From NCBI RefSeq assembly GCF_947507565.1, contig NC_089178.1, positions 1,612,001 through 1,676,000 on the forward strand: 64,000 nt of DNA, read 5' to 3'. The notes below the pieces were generated by a model. That model worked only from the letters and a program-made list of their open reading frames with translations. It did no database searches and was not told the DNA's origin. Below are positions 11,071 through 24,081 of this stretch, piece by piece. Position numbers and translations under genes: made by a program. This stretch comes from Oscarella lobularis (taxonomy: Eukaryota; Porifera; Homoscleromorpha; Homosclerophorida; Oscarellidae). Position 1 is the first letter of the stretch. Each line of letters opens with the position of its first letter.

Positions 11071-12276
11071 ATGATGAGCAGAGTACTTCTATCAGCTGCT
11101 TCAAAACGATTACTTTTTACCACAAGGTTACGTATAAGGACCTTTAGCTCCAGTAAGATAGCATTAGAAAAGATATATCGGATGCTTTCAGTACAGTTTA
11201 CTTGCAGTTTCAAGCTATCACTGCAGTCAGACAAACTTTAGAATTACTGACGAAATGAAAGCGACTTTTAGTTTCAATGGCTACGTTATACTTCGGTATT
11301 CAACTGAAATACAACAGAATGCTTTTACCTTCATGTTTTCCATAGTCACGTGCTTACACTCGAAGAGATGGTCAAATTGAAAGAAGCAATAGAGCAAAAC
11401 GGCACACTCAAAAGCAATTCATACTACGTTGGAGATGGAATGGAAGGACGAGGTAGTAGACTCTCTATATGGTGTAATCCAGGGCACGACATCACAGGCA
11501 TTGTGGCGCGCTCTGAGAAAATAGCAGGAACAATGGAACAAGTAGACAACCAATAAATAAACAAAAATCTTTTTAGAATGTCTTTCTGTATGTAGCTGCT
11601 TGGTGGAGAAGTTTATCACTATCATTCTAAATTGATAATGAAGGAGGCATTGACTGGAGGATCTTTCGTCTGGCACCAAGATTACGGCTATTGGTATCAA
11701 AACGGTTGTCTCTTTCCAGATATGGGCACTGCATTTATTGCCATTGATCGATGCGATGAAGACAATGGATGCCTACAGGTGGGTAAAAAAACTTTTTTGG
11801 TACTCTGAGTGAATGCATAGCTTACAGGTTTTGCGTGGATCAAATCGTTTAGGTCGCATTGAACACGGTCGAGTCGGAGGACAGACAGGAGCCGATGCTA
11901 ATAGGGTCAATGAAATTTTAAAACATCTTCCCGTTGATCACGTCGTCTTGGATCCCGGCGACGTTCTCTACTTCCACTGCAATCTGCTGCACAAGAGCAA
12001 TCGCAACGAAAGCCAACGCCGTCGATGGGCCTTGCTTTCTGCCTACAACAGAGCAAGCAATGATCCTTTTATAAGACATCCCTGGCCAACATATACTCCT
12101 CTCAATAAGGTCACATCATCATCATAGTACATACGTGCGAGTGTTTACTGTATATGTTTCTCTGTATACTGCAGGTACCAAACAGTGCTATTCTTCAATG
12201 CACGAACTACACAGATATGACAGGGAAAGGTTTTGTTGAACCGGCCATGGACAAAACAGTGGAAGGAAAAAGATAA
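11071..12276 (+). CDS. Phytanoyl-CoA dioxygenase family protein, copy A
   Basis: Fe(II)/2-oxoglutarate-dependent oxygenase of the PhyH superfamily, resembling the invertebrate proline- or ectoine-hydroxylase-like branch; substrate unknown. Exons 11071-11152, 11208-11295, 11346-11541, 11596-11778, 11828-12109, 12175-12276; 310 residues. The metal-binding His-x-Asp is in WHQDYGYW; the distal His lies in [12 protein letters not shown], with the 2OG-binding arginine likely in [24 protein letters not shown] and the C-terminal [10 protein letters not shown] are shared with copy B. The N-terminal ~27 residues are basic with Ser/Leu/Phe and no acids, suggesting a mitochondrial presequence. Every exon-exon boundary in the conserved part coincides with copy B, so the pair arose by tandem duplication; the amino-terminal third is the most diverged part. 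Confidence 0.87.
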
Positions 12277-12335
12277 ATAATCAAATCCATATACACCTCG
12301 CACGTGCGAGTCTTTATACGGGGAATAGAAACAGA

Positions 12336-13511
12336 ATGTTGAGTAAGGCTGGCCGTCGTCTTTCTTCTCTTGCTGTAAGAAAAACGTCAGCCAGGCTGCT
12401 AAGCACTCGTAAGCGGGAAATAAATGTCCGGCCTTTTACCGGACTCTTCTCTGTTCCCGTAGCCAGCGACTACGCGCACACGTCTGGTAACTTCGACGTG
12501 ACGTCAGAAATGAAAGCGGCCTTCGATCGCGACGGCTACATTATTGGACGGTACAAAACTAAAACGTGCAGCTGCAATTCACGCAAACTTTTTTTTCCCA
12601 GACGCATTTTCAAATCAGACGAGATATCGAAGTTGCAAGAAGCGTTGGAAACAGACGGAGGCATAATGCAGCACGCTTACGCCGTGAACGACGGGCAGGG
12701 TCGCAGCAGCAGATTGTGCATATGGAGTCACCCCGGACAGGACATCACTGGAATGGTGGCAAGATCCGAAAAAATCGCTGGAACAATGGAAAAGGTAGAA
12801 AAGAGAATTTTACATCAATCAGCTTTCTGGAGATTGCGTAGCTGCTCGGAGGAGAAGTCTATCATTATCATACAAAGCTGATGATGAAAGAGGCGTACAC
12901 GGGTGGCTCGTTCATCTGGCATCAAGACTACGGCTACTGGTACATGAATGGCTGCCTGTTCCCAGACATGGGTACGGCTTTTATTGCCATTGATCGGTGT
13001 GACGAGGAAAACGGATGTTTGGAAGTGAATTTCTTGGAGAGACTCTGTGAGCTAGTAGTGTCGGATGTTCCTTTTAGGTTCTACGGGGTTCCAATCGTCT
13101 TGGACGGATAGAACATGGACGAGTCGGCGGACAGACGGGAGCGGATGAAAGTCGAATGAAAGAGGTGCTAAAAGCGCTTCCGATCGACCGGGCTGTTCTC
13201 GATCCTGGCGATGTGCTCTTCTTTCACTCAAATTTACTGCACAAGAGCAATCGGAATGACAGTTCGCGTCGACGATGGGCGTTCTTGTGCGCCTACAACA
13301 GAGCCAGCAATAATCCCGTCATAGAACATCATCACCCGAGATATACGCCGTTGGAGAAGGTATTAGACTATATGGAAATAGGTTGCTAAATTATTGCTTT
13401 TGTTTCTAGGTGTCTAACACCGCTATTCAAGAGTGCACCAACTACACTGACATGACAGGGAAGGATTTCCTTGACCCAAAGAATGACAAGACAGCTGATG
13501 GGAAGAAATGA
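12336..13511 (+). CDS. Phytanoyl-CoA dioxygenase family protein, copy B
   Basis: Tandem paralogue of the preceding gene, 59 bp downstream, with the same predicted Fe(II)/2OG oxygenase activity. Exons 12336-12550, 12602-12794, 12842-13024, 13078-13359, 13410-13511; 324 residues. It has [12 protein letters not shown] (His-x-Asp), [12 protein letters not shown] (distal His) and [14 protein letters not shown]. The N-terminus ([16 protein letters not shown]) is a strong candidate mitochondrial targeting sequence. Unlike copy A, the presequence and the first part of the domain are fused in a single exon. The last four exons match copy A in length (183, 282, 102) or nearly so (193 against 196). Confidence 0.88.
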
Positions 13512-13651
13512 TTTTCCTTGTTATTTTTTATTCTACATCAATTGCTTCTTATTTTTTGTATGCGCACTTTCACGACAGGTGTGACTCTGCATCTTTTTAC
13601 TGTTACCTTTTTTCTGGCTTTTCGAAGCCTATTAGCGTGCGCATTTCCAAC

Positions 13652-16600
13652 ATGGTGTCCTTGCTGAGCCTTTCCTCCGGCTTTCAGCTCAGCGATGACG
13701 ACGTCGATTACGCAGATAGAGTCAAAAATACGCTCTCTTACCTTGACCGCGTTCCGGTCGTACGAGGAGCCGCGCTAGAGACTCTCTACCTCGCTCTGCA
13801 AAAAATTCTCACCGAAACAAGCGAAGAGGTTCCGCGACGCGCGATAAAGGCACGAGGAAATAATTCCATAATCGAAAACAGAAAGAAAAAGCGTTACTGG
13901 AGGCGGTAAACAGTGGCTGCGAGTCTCTGATCAAATTCCTTTCGGACAATCCGGGAGCATGGTCACCTCTCATCTTTCAAGTACACTTCCAAAATAGTTT
14001 TGAATGGGCACGTCGCATTTGTTGTTGCGTAGTGGTCACTAACAAAACTCGCAGAGCTCTGCTGCACCTATAACAGTAGGAACCTACACAAAGTACATAG
14101 GTGCACGCGATTTTAATTAATCTATGACCCCTTTCACCCCCCCCCCCCCCCCCCCCAAACACTCAAGGCAAATATCGACGCGAAGAGCCGAAACGCGAGG
14201 GTCTAGAAAGATCAATCGAACGTTTTACGACCCTTCCAGGTAGTGACTGCGAGAGGGCAATAGACTTGAATTGACACAGTCGTTCAGCCACGGGAAAACT
14301 CTTAGAAGTAGTCAAGAGATCCATGTCGTCCATGTGAGTGAGCTCAGCCTGATGAACATTCGTCATTAGTTTGTTTGAATGAAACGCGATAGGATGCAGC
14401 TAGATCCCGTTCAATGCGTGAATTTTTTACTCCGTACCGTGCAGCAGTATCGCAGTCAATTCGAATGGATGCTCGCATATTCCGGGTTCGTACTGTGAGG
14501 ATCTCTCCCGTCTCCTTTTCAGATTCTTTTCTAGTGCTATGTTCTCCACTACTCTCATGCCTGCCCTCCTACGCGTCGGTCTCGTTGATTTTCTGAGTGG
14601 AAAAGAACAAATGGGCAGTGCCAGTCCTGTGGTGGATGTTCTGAAACATCTCATTGCAAAACACCGCGAGAATATAAGACGGGCGGCAGTTGGCCTGTTT
14701 CAGGTATGAAACGGAGCCCGAGCTTTTCGTTTTGCGTTTGACGCTCTCTTCTATTGGCTTAGGATTCATTAGTTGAGCCCCAGTCGCCAGATAAACTTTT
14801 CACGGTGCCCTACTTACTTGATTTGGCGCTTTCCTGTCCTCCGCTTGCTGAAGTAATGGCTGAAGAATCGCTACAAATACGTTAGTTGTGGAACTTCGCT
14901 CTAGAAGCATCTTTTTTAACTGTCTCTCTCTATTTAGTATCCCCAGCAACTCTTCACATCTTACTAGAACAGTCGCGTGGATGGGATACAGCGAGGCGCG
15001 TACTAGCCTTGATCTTGTTCCTATCTAGCCTAATCGCTTTATCCGTAGCGTTTCTATGGTCTGTGTTCAAGTTCTGAGCCAACTTCGCGGCCCGTCTGCC
15101 TTCAAGGTCATCAGACTCCTTCTCAATGTTGCTTCGGACATATACATGGACTCCCAAGGTAAAGTCTTCAAGAAGAAAGAAGGGTTTTTCTATAGAGAGA
15201 AAGAAAAACGTTTAGCTGCCGCAGCTCGGCCGGTGACAATTGTGGCGTCTTCTTTGGTGGAATCGCTTCTTAGCCACCTTCTCATTAACGGTCATTCGGC
15301 GTCAACGCTTTTGCTACGCGCTTTGGAATTGCACACGAAGGATTTGTGTGAACTCTTGTCAACCTGTGATAATCTCAAGTGTGTGTGAACCGTCCAACGC
15401 GTTTCACGTCTCCTCTCATTGTTTTTTAGGCTTCTTTCGTTTCTAAAGCAACTGCTTCGTCTGATTGGATTGTTTCAAGGCGTCTCGGCGTCTGTCAGCG
15501 TGCTGGTCAATCTGCTGAGTTTGGATCCCGGCGCTTACGTGGTATTTTAGGTGATTTTCTCGTAACTTTAGTTTCCGCAGCTTTTGCGTCCTTGCAGCTC
15601 ACTGTGTTCGTTCAATTGCACTGCGAATTCGAAGCGAGACACGGTGTATTGTCTGGGGCGATTTTCGCTTCGCTTTTACCCAAACTTCCACTCGTATCGA
15701 TTCCTGAAAGTCAGGTTATAACTAAAAATTCTCCTACCGAGAATTCCTTTATGAAAAGAATCTTCAGATTCAAAACATACTCACAAATATATTATCTCTA
15801 ATAAATGTCGAAAAGTCAGGAGAAGCTCTCCATGTCAGGTAGAGTAGAGATCTTAGAATACCTTAATTAATTAATTAATTAATTCTCGTTTTTTGTCAGG
15901 TCGAGTCTCATTGGTGCTCTGCAAAGTCACATTCCCGTCTTGGCAAATTACCTTATTGGTTCCCTTTCCGTCATCAACGCGACGCTGCAAATCCTTCGTT
16001 CAATTTTCACACAGAACTTCTCCATGTCAATCAGCACGGAAGCGAAGCTGTGTCACGCCGGCAGCGAGTGTTTTCTCTTCTTACTCGATCAAATAGCGAG
16101 CAAGGCGCCAGGCAAGACGCAGGAAAATCTGATAAAGAACGTACGGCCACGTTTTCTTTATGTATCCAGATCTCGAACGATGGTACAATTGTTTGCATCA
16201 ATGCAAACTCTTACTAGCCATCGTTTCCCGACGTTCGACGGGACAAGCGCTCATCGTTCGGCTCGTAGTCGAAGCTGTTCTAGATTCCGTAATTGTAAAT
16301 CGTTGAATAATTAATTCTATTACCGTGTCTATTTCTAGGAATCCAAATTCATGTCCGTTTCTTCGAAAGGTTTTAATTAATCGCTATTTATTTTATTGTG
16401 ATGGATCTCGACTTTTTAGTAAATGGAATTTTGAGTTTCACGTCTCTCCTTTCGTCCAACTCGAGACCGACGCAACTAGGCCTGCACCGTCACGTCAGCA
16501 AATCGTTCTCCGCTCCGAGCCAGACGGCTTTGCACTGTCGACGCTCGTTGATCGATCCTGCGCAGGCAAGCGACGAGAAAAAGAGCGCAGGAGCGAACAC

Positions 16601-17598
16601 CTCCCCATCTCTTCCCTCATAGATGAGCATTAAAAAAGAAACGATGTTTCGCGTCGGTCAGCAGGTTTTGGACCTTCTTCAAGCCTGCTGCGCCGATCCG
16701 GCTCGTTCGCCGCAATCCGGTCATCAGGTGTCCGTCAACGGCGCTCACGCCGTTGCATTGGTTCTTTTGGACGTCGCCTCCGTGCCGGGTATTTGCATCG
16801 ACGGTTGGCCCGACGAGGAAAATCTCAAAGTGACGCTGGAGAGGTGTTGTGGAAAACGACGATTTGAACTTTCTTTTCGGTTTTGACTTTTTTTCTTTAG
16901 GGATTTGCAGGTGAAGAAACGATTTGACGAGCATCCGTTTCTGTGGGAATTGTTGCATCTCGTTTCGCCTGGTAAGCTAAGGGTGTCGCTCGTTTCTCAA
17001 AGGCACCGCAGCGGTTCCTTCGTCTTTTAGTTTCGTCTGCTCTGTCCGTGTGCCGTCCCGTTCTTGTGAGCCTATTCGCTTCGCAGACGGCGTTCTGGAG
17101 CCAGTGCCGCGAGCGGCGGGCGAGCGCCGCTTCGCGAGAGTTGGACGTCACTTGTAGAATATTGAACGTCATAGTAAAGGCAAGTGCGGCGCTGAGATTG
17201 CGCAAAAAGAAAACGAATTATTTTTTCTCTTTGTGTAGGCTGGTTGGCTCCCGTCTCCCATCACGTCCGTTCCGCAGTGGATAGGGTACGTTTCGCCTAG
17301 CGAAACGCACGCTCTATTAATGGCCTGTCTCAAATATTTTAAGGTTTGGTGGGAATGTCGCCCTCAAACCGTGACGAATATCGTTGTGCCTGTTTATAGG
17401 AAAAGAAAGTCGAGCAAGGGGAGTCGGGAAATTGTGCCGCTGCAACTACTGGTAAAGATACCGTCGTTTTTTGTCGACAAGTTGAACGTCGTTTTTATCC
17501 TTTTAGGCCTTCTTGACGTTCTAAAAATTATTTTGCAGTCAAATGTCGATCAGCTGGGAAACGTGTACCGGAGACTTTTTGTGCAGATTTCACTCTAA
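13652..17598 (+). CDS. Large alpha-helical (HEAT/ARM-like) protein, unrecognised
   Basis: I do not recognise this gene. Roughly 18 exons encode leucine-rich amphipathic helices with no transmembrane or catalytic motif, as in alpha-solenoid scaffolds. Well-supported pieces: 13652-13828 (start MVSLLSLSSG), 13882-13980, about 14531-14703, 14764-14881, 15077-15160 and later, 15430-15540, 15598-15714, 15766-15838, 15900-16111, about 16154-16290, 16340-16371, 16421-16565, 16621-16843, 17031-17179 and 17240-17456. Three introns appear to begin GC (donors 16112, 16566, 17180). Exons between 13980 and 14530 and around 15000-15060 are ambiguous: several phase combinations stay open, and one would need an intron of ~30 bp. 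The stop may be at 17520 or 17598. Meiosis inhibitor 1-type armadillo proteins are one candidate to test, but I saw no diagnostic motif. Confidence 0.5.
14138..14156 (+). repeat. Poly-C tract
   Basis: About 19 consecutive C residues within a probable intron of the alpha-helical gene. Such runs are prone to sequencing and assembly length errors, which matters because the nearby exon model is ambiguous. Confidence 0.8.
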
Positions 17599-18442
17599 GA
17601 GCGTTCGAGAAGCTGTATAGGTAAAATCGTCCTCTTCACATGCATCCGACGCAAGACATCGAAATTACTAGCCAATTAAATTATTTTTAGATTAGAGTCG
17701 CCGCCTGGTACAACATTAGCATAAGTACGCTTTTCCCGAATTGATAACGTCACCGGTAACCGGCGACCACTGGCACCGGCATCGCGCCCTAGGTTATCAC
17801 GTGACACTTCGGTATAAAAAATGTCTATGCTTTCTCCTCGATTACACCTTGTTTTGTTGTTGCTAAAGCAACTTTTGCGTGCGGTGTTCCCCAAAACGTA
17901 CCGTTCGTCACGAATAATAATAGCGTGCCCACTTGACCTTAGCTAAGGGTGCTAAGCGTGCTGCGGGGGTGCACGTGTAACTGAGGTGGTCGCGTTGCTA
18001 CTTTTTGGCTTTCGATTAAAGTCTGTCGGATTTGTGCAGCAGAAGAGGCGTTTTTCTGCACAATGGATAGTTCATTTGCTAGCAAACGCTCTAAAGAGCA
18101 GCTGTAACAAGGGCCACACCCGTGGGGGGGAGGCTAGGAGGCCACCACACCCGTGGGGGAGTGTTAGGGAACGGTTAGAATGAGTAGAACGCGATAGAAG
18201 AGAGATGGCGTCATTTTTTCTCTCTTTTTTCGCTTCTTTGTCGGAAATTCACAATTTGAGCGTAGCTGCGCCGATAGAATCCGTGCAGACGGCGGCTGAC
18301 TCGACACGACTCGCCTAGCTGTGCCAGCACGTGCTTGGTACGGCATTTGTCTCTCACGTGCGCAACGTGACATAAGAGCCAACGCAACTGCTGCTCTTCC
18401 TTTTCAAATCTGCGTGAACAAGCGGAAAGGTCTCGTCCAAAA
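17599..18442. other. Intergenic region
   Basis: 844 bp with no gene I can support. It holds a short direct repeat of CACACCCGTGGGG near 18115-18160 and a TATA-like tataaaaaatg at ~17812 followed by a ~40-codon ORF without recognisable features. The 3' part should contain the promoter of the first mesothelin-like gene. Confidence 0.5.
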
Positions 18443-21400
18443 ATGAGAAACTTGATCGTTCTTCTTGCAGCTGGAGGTAATGGAGATAAACCCCGCCGCG
18501 TACCAGCGAATTCAAGCGTAGAGTCTTGCAGTTCTTCTCTGCTCGGCCGCTCCTGGACAGCACCAGCCCCAGCAGCACAATCGTACGATACTAGTAGCAC
18601 AGTGTAGTCGCCTCGCGGTATAACTAGCCTCTTTCGACAGCGATGCCGACAGGCGATGCGCAACGAAAATTGCAGGACATGCGGTGAGAACATGGATAGG
18701 CAAACCGATCGCTGTAACATTGCTTGGCTTGCTTAGGGATGCCGCCGCGAGGCAGAAGCTTCCCAGTCATTTTTTCAACAATCCTGGAAGCGCTTCTCTG
18801 AAGAACATTCCGCCTCACACTCTCTCTCGTTTGCCGCATGTACGATTCTCTGAGTCTCTCGCTTGGCATTCCTTTATGTTCGTCTTCTTTTTTTACCTGT
18901 AGAGCACCCTGCAGAAAATCACGCCCACGCAGGTGAAAGACAACGTCAATCGTTTCAGCCAACTGGGTCCGCAAAACTTGAAGAATTTCGTTAACGGACT
19001 CAACCCAAAAACGTTTACGGATACTCTCAATGACTGGAAGGTGATGACGTGTTTCATAGATACCAGTAATATTATTATTGTATCTATGGTAAAAGCACGT
19101 GAGCCTAATATACATTACGTGGGCGTGAAAACACTGATCTGATTTAATTGCATTTATTGTTATTAGGCCCAGGCTCACGATCTCACCCGAAGTCAAGCTG
19201 ACGCTATAGTCGATCGCTTTGCCCAAGGAAAGTCTTCGTTCTCGAAAGACGACATCAGACAGTTGGGTGGATTGAAGAAAGGCATGAGCCCAGATCAACT
19301 CAAACTGATTCCGGTTGACGCGTAAGCAATTTTTAGAAAGTAACTAATTAATGAAATAATTAATTCATATTTAGAATTTCCGAATTGCAAGACGCTCGCC
19401 CCGACTTCGATCATTGTCAACGCCGTACCGTTGCTGACGTCAAAAAGAATCAGAAATCTCCGTCCCAGTTTGGCCCAAGCGACGTGGATCAATTGGACAA
19501 ATTCATGCCCGATCTGAACAACGGTGACGTGAAGAGCTTGCCAAAGGCTACGGTCAAGGGTCGCCTCAGCACACTGGGCTCGCACAGCTATCGTCCCGAT
19601 CAGGCGAGATCGTTGCTGAAGGGCGCCGACGCTTCCTCGTTCAGCAAGGACGACGTCAGCATGTAAGCGCGGCGTTGCATGTGTTCAGTGACGTTTGATT
19701 ACTTTTCTTTCTTCAGGGCTGGTAATTTGAGGCAATTCATTGGCAGCGATCAAGTGATGAGCATGAGCCCCGACGCTGCCGACGAAGTCGCTAAACAAGT
19801 CAAACAACCCAGAAAACCGGTACGAGACATTGTTAGGTACAAAAGAGGAAAAATATGATGTCTTTTTGATTATAGACCGATCAGACGCTTGCCAATCACT
19901 TCTTCGGACGCAAGGCCGGCAAAACGATAAATGGATCCGTAGACGCGAAGAACTTGAAATGCAGCGACATGGCTGACGCGTCCGGACAAATGGCGGGATT
20001 GAGCACGCGCGAGCAGAAAGATATTCCCGATAGCGAAGTCGCTTCGTGCGTCAAGAAGATTGGAAGCAACCTCGGCAACAACAATCCGCATCAGGTAAGA
20101 AATTGGTTCGACGTGCGCTCAGTTAAGTTGAACCAAGTTTTAAATGCAGTTCCGCGCCTTGGGCGACAAAGTGTTCAAGGGAGGAAAACGCAATGCGACG
20201 TTTACGATGGAAGATGGACGCATGAAGAACGTAAGTGTTCCCCGGGGATTGATGACTGTAAGAGCGTTTTATCATGCAGTTTTCTAGGTGTCCGAAATGA
20301 AAGATATGGACTTTGCTGGACTTGGTCACATGGTCAAAGGAATGCGATCCGAGCACATTGATCAGGCGAATCCGAAGGAATTTGCAAAAGCAATTAAAAT
20401 GGGGGTCAAATACACCGCAAAGGGAGCGCAGGGATCGCAAAAACGAGCCATGCTCAAAAAGGTTTCATTTCATTTCAAGAAAGCTCCTTTCGAGCATTTT
20501 AGCGCGGAGTTGTTTCAGGGTCACCAGGGAGGTCTGATGAAACTGAGCGATTTCGGTAGCGATTTGGCCAAGGAAATTCCATTGGGCATGCATCAGAAAA
20601 TGCCGGACAATGCAACGATTCACGACGCCAAAGATCGAGCCGTCGAGCTGAGAGACAGTCAGACGTCGGACCTGTATCAGCGCGAACGAAAACGTCTCGG
20701 AGATCCCGCTGAGGGCAACGAGACAAAGTGGGACGGAGAAGCCATCAAGTAAGTTTCGAAGCAAAAAGGCTGCGCGTATGCATTGAATGTAATGTGTGCT
20801 GTCTGTCGTCTAGGAATCTCGATCGCGTCGTTTGCGGTGCGCCGAGCGAAGACGTCGAGAACATGCCCGCCGATCAAGGCGAGACGATGATTGGCGCTCT
20901 GAGCAAGTGCAAAGGAAAGCACGGCGCCCAGAGGGCGTGTGTCCGGGCACACGCCGACAATCAGCAGCTCAACTTCTCTCGCGTTGAACCCGACGATATC
21001 GAGGGATTCGGCAAACTGGCTGTCAATCTCGAGTACGTTTCTGTGTCTACATGACGTGGCGGCGACCGAAATTTTTTTCATTGCAGCGTTGACGACATCA
21101 AAAAGATGCCGGAAAATAGCCGAAGTCAATTCTGCTGTCAAATTGCGAGCAATCCCGACATGAAAGCGAACGTTGGCGCCGATAAGGTCAAGTTTCTCCT
21201 GGACTTATGTAGCGAACATAACCACCAACAGGACCACGCAAAAACGAAGGTATGACGTTGTCGCTGCCTGTCGTCAATGCACAGTGAAACAGCTGCTGTT
21301 ACTTTTTTTGTAGAGAGCCAGTCATGATTGTCATAGCAGTGCTGACGTCGAAAAATTGGACGATTTGAACAGTGGAAGGAGCGTCGAAGACATCGACAAT

Positions 21401-23290
21401 CTTTGCGCCGAAGCTCACCAGAATGCCGGCAGTCTTCTCGACGGCAAATTTAACGATACGCAGCGCCAAGCTCTGATGCGCAATCGTCTTCAAAAAGTCC
21501 AGTGAGTCAACCGAAATTTGTAAATTTTAGGCTTTCATTTAGCTTCGCTTAATTAATTAGCAACGGCGACGCTGGAAAAATGACGGGAGACGATATTACC
21601 GAATCAGGTAAATCGTTGAAACACCTTCCCAAGGATCAGCTGTCCAAGATCAAACCTGTAAAAACGACAAATTTTTCTTTTTTTTCTAAACGAACTATTA
21701 AACTATTTAGAAATCGTTGACTGACGGACTCGACTCGGCGAGCCAAGTCGACTGGAGCAGCGACCAGGCGAAAGCTTTGATTCCCGTTCTTGAACACGGT
21801 TTCAACAAAAGTAAAGCCAAATTGCAAGGCGTCCTAAAGTCAAATGTTAACGCTTTTTCGTCAGGCGTTTCCAAGTGGGGCGGAAAGGAGCACAGACGTG
21901 CTGGAAACATCACAAGAGGCCTCCAACCAAAGGACATCACGGATATGTCGTCGCAAACGTTCGACGAGTCCCTCGAGACTCTTGCGGGTAATTGCGAACA
22001 AATGGACGACGGAAAGAAACAGGCGATTCGAGATGCCGCGAAATCGGTGCGAGAAAGCATTCATTCGATTAAACAGAAGCTAAATTTCAAAAATTTTCTA
22101 GAAACTTGGCGGAGGCAGTTTCGACGGAGTTAGCGAAGACGACATCGGTCGCATGGGCTGTGCCGGCATGCATCGCGACGTGATGTCGTCGAAGAACTTT
22201 GGCTCGTCGGAAGATGGCATCGACATGGCCTCGCAGTCAATGAAGAAAGCTCTGATGACGGGAAAAGTTGATAGGAATACGGTACGCCGAGATAGGCGCG
22301 AAACCGTGTGCGAGTCGATTGAATGCGTTTCTTCGTTAGGAAATGGCCGGATTCCAGGCTATTAAGGATCGTCGCGCTCAGAGCAAGTCCCAGAGTGGCG
22401 GCATGATGAAACGAGACATGCACGGATCTCACGTCGACGATTGGACTGCCGATCAAGTCGCCAACACAGGTCATCTGATGAGAGGGGCAAGTCTAGACGA
22501 TGCGAAAGAGTTCAACCACTCCGCTCTCAGGTGCGCGCCTAAAATCATTCGTGACTGAAATTTTGACTCTAAGTTTTTGTCGTTTAGTGGAGCGAGCCAC
22601 GTCTTGGGAAGAGTGAATTGGACTGGCGTTCCGAGCGACGTCGTTGACGAGATATCGAACAAGGTTCGAAAAGGAATGAGTCAGGATGGCAAGTCCGACT
22701 TCCCGGCATCGCAATGGAAGCCTTCTCACACGAATGAAATGGGCACTTTGATCAGTGCGTCTATAAACTAAAGATGTCTTAGAATTCATGAATTGTTCAT
22801 TTTCTTCCTCTCAGGACGGAAAGATGTTCCGCAGTTCAACAGGACGCACATTGAGGCCATGGATCGCGACACGCTAAAAACGTTGGGCAGTGACAGTGAC
22901 TCGAGAACGGGCGTTCTTCACGTACGTAAAACGATTCAGCGTAGAACGCCGCGGTTTTATCGCGACGGCTTTTTCTCAGGCATTCTCGTCCGATCAACTC
23001 CGAATGTTCGACAGCGACAAGGCTCGCGACGTTCAACAGACACCGGCTTACAAGACCTTTACGAAAGAACAGCGAGATTCGGTCGATGCGGCGGCGAGCG
23101 TTGACGCTCAAACTGCTGACGTTACCGAGCCAACTTCAGTTGCTGCGACTCCGACGGCCGGTGCTGAGACCGGTAAGTAGCCGGCCCGGCGCATCGAATG
23201 GAAAAGACACCTGTGACAAATTTCTTCTGTTTTGCAGTGGTCGCCTCGTTCAGCGGAGTCCTGCTCGTTGCCGTGGCTCTTGTCTACTAA
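18443..23290 (+). CDS. Mesothelin/stereocilin/otoancorin-family protein, copy 1
   Basis: Predicted secreted or GPI-anchored extracellular superhelical-repeat protein; the family functions in cell adhesion and acellular gels. 24 exons: 18443-18476, 18532-18582, 18641-18683, 18737-18839, 18903-19040, 19167-19321, 19375-19662, 19717-19819, 19876-20094, 20150-20230, 20288-20461, 20519-20748, 20814-21032, 21087-21249, 21314-21501, 21561-21657, 21711-21810, 21865-22046, 22102-22281, 22340-22530, 22588-22754, 22815-22921, 22980-23172, 23238-23290; 1152 residues, all phases agree. Signal peptide (MRNLIVLLAAGVLLCSAAP); family-type repeats such as IVDRFAQGKSSFSKDDIRQL followed by GMSPDQLKLIP; and a C-terminus ending on a hydrophobic segment (VVASFSGVLLVAVALVY) with no cytoplasmic tail, as in GPI signals. 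The mesothelin motif IDRF..G...F/L.KD...L is the main basis of the assignment. Confidence 0.85.
20703..20956 (+). repeat. Gene-conversion-like tract, donor/recipient 1
   Basis: 254 bp identical base for base, by eye, to 26286-26539 in the paralogous gene, covering the end of exon 12, all of intron 12 (20749-20813) and most of exon 13. Other introns of the two genes are not alignable. Confidence 0.85.
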
Positions 23291-24081
23291 TTCAAACGGA
23301 ACAAGGATTTTTTTGCTTTCTATGTACTTGTTTAGTCTTTGAGTCCTTTTCTTTTTCTTCAATGTGATGTTTTTTTGTAATGCGTGGACTCGCCACGCGA
23401 TCTGCCACGTCGAGGTAACTTAGCACTAGTACGTACAGCTACTACTCTTAGCTTCATGGTATGCAATAATGTTTCAAACAGTGGTCTTCTCTGGTTTCTC
23501 TCGCGGCGATGGTTCTGATTGTTTAGACTGCATGAACAAACAATTGCCGCCTGGCACGATTATTATTAGTACGTTGGTACCGCCGGTACCGCCGGTACCG
23601 TCGTCTCTTCCTATTCACGTGCAAGCACTCTCGGATTACCGTACGTTTCCTGGTGGGGCCATTTTCCTTTTGGAAGCCTTAAAATAGGTCAATTTCCCGT
23701 TTTTGCACAGCAAACAAGCATTCGTCTGCCTGTACAGCCGGTTACTTGCTGATGAGAGTAGTAGACAACGCCGTAGCAAAAGGCCACACCCTTGTAGGCG
23801 TACCTGTCTAAAGTTTCTTTTCCCAGAGAAACGAGTTGGGCTAAAGAAAAAAGTCTTGTAAGATCCCATTTTGTTGGCTTCCTATGATGATTGATTTGCC
23901 ATGATGATTAGTTGCGACAACGTGCGGTCGACGGCGTGCTGACCGGCGTGCCAGGCAGAGTGAGGCACGTGCGTAGCTACGGGAGACGTTGACGTCATGT
24001 GCGAACCTCGTGCGTATAATCGGCTCGGCCGCTGCTCTTCCATCAGTCTGAGCCTGCGCCAGCTACAGCGACCGTTTCGAA
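23291..24081. other. Intergenic region between the mesothelin-like paralogues
   Basis: 791 bp without a supportable gene. A three-fold GGTACCGCC repeat lies at 23574-23600. A stretch at 24018-24045 (GGCTCGGCCGCTGC) resembles the start of the coding region and may be part of the duplicated promoter. Confidence 0.5.

Noticed and set aside
17812-17944. Short ORF after a TATA-like box in the intergenic region
   Set aside because: About 40 codons, no signal or domain, no conservation evidence.
20288-20752. Long antisense and read-through ORFs across the mesothelin-like genes
   Set aside because: They overlap exons with matching splice sites and conserved phases in both paralogues; they are shadows of the real coding frame.
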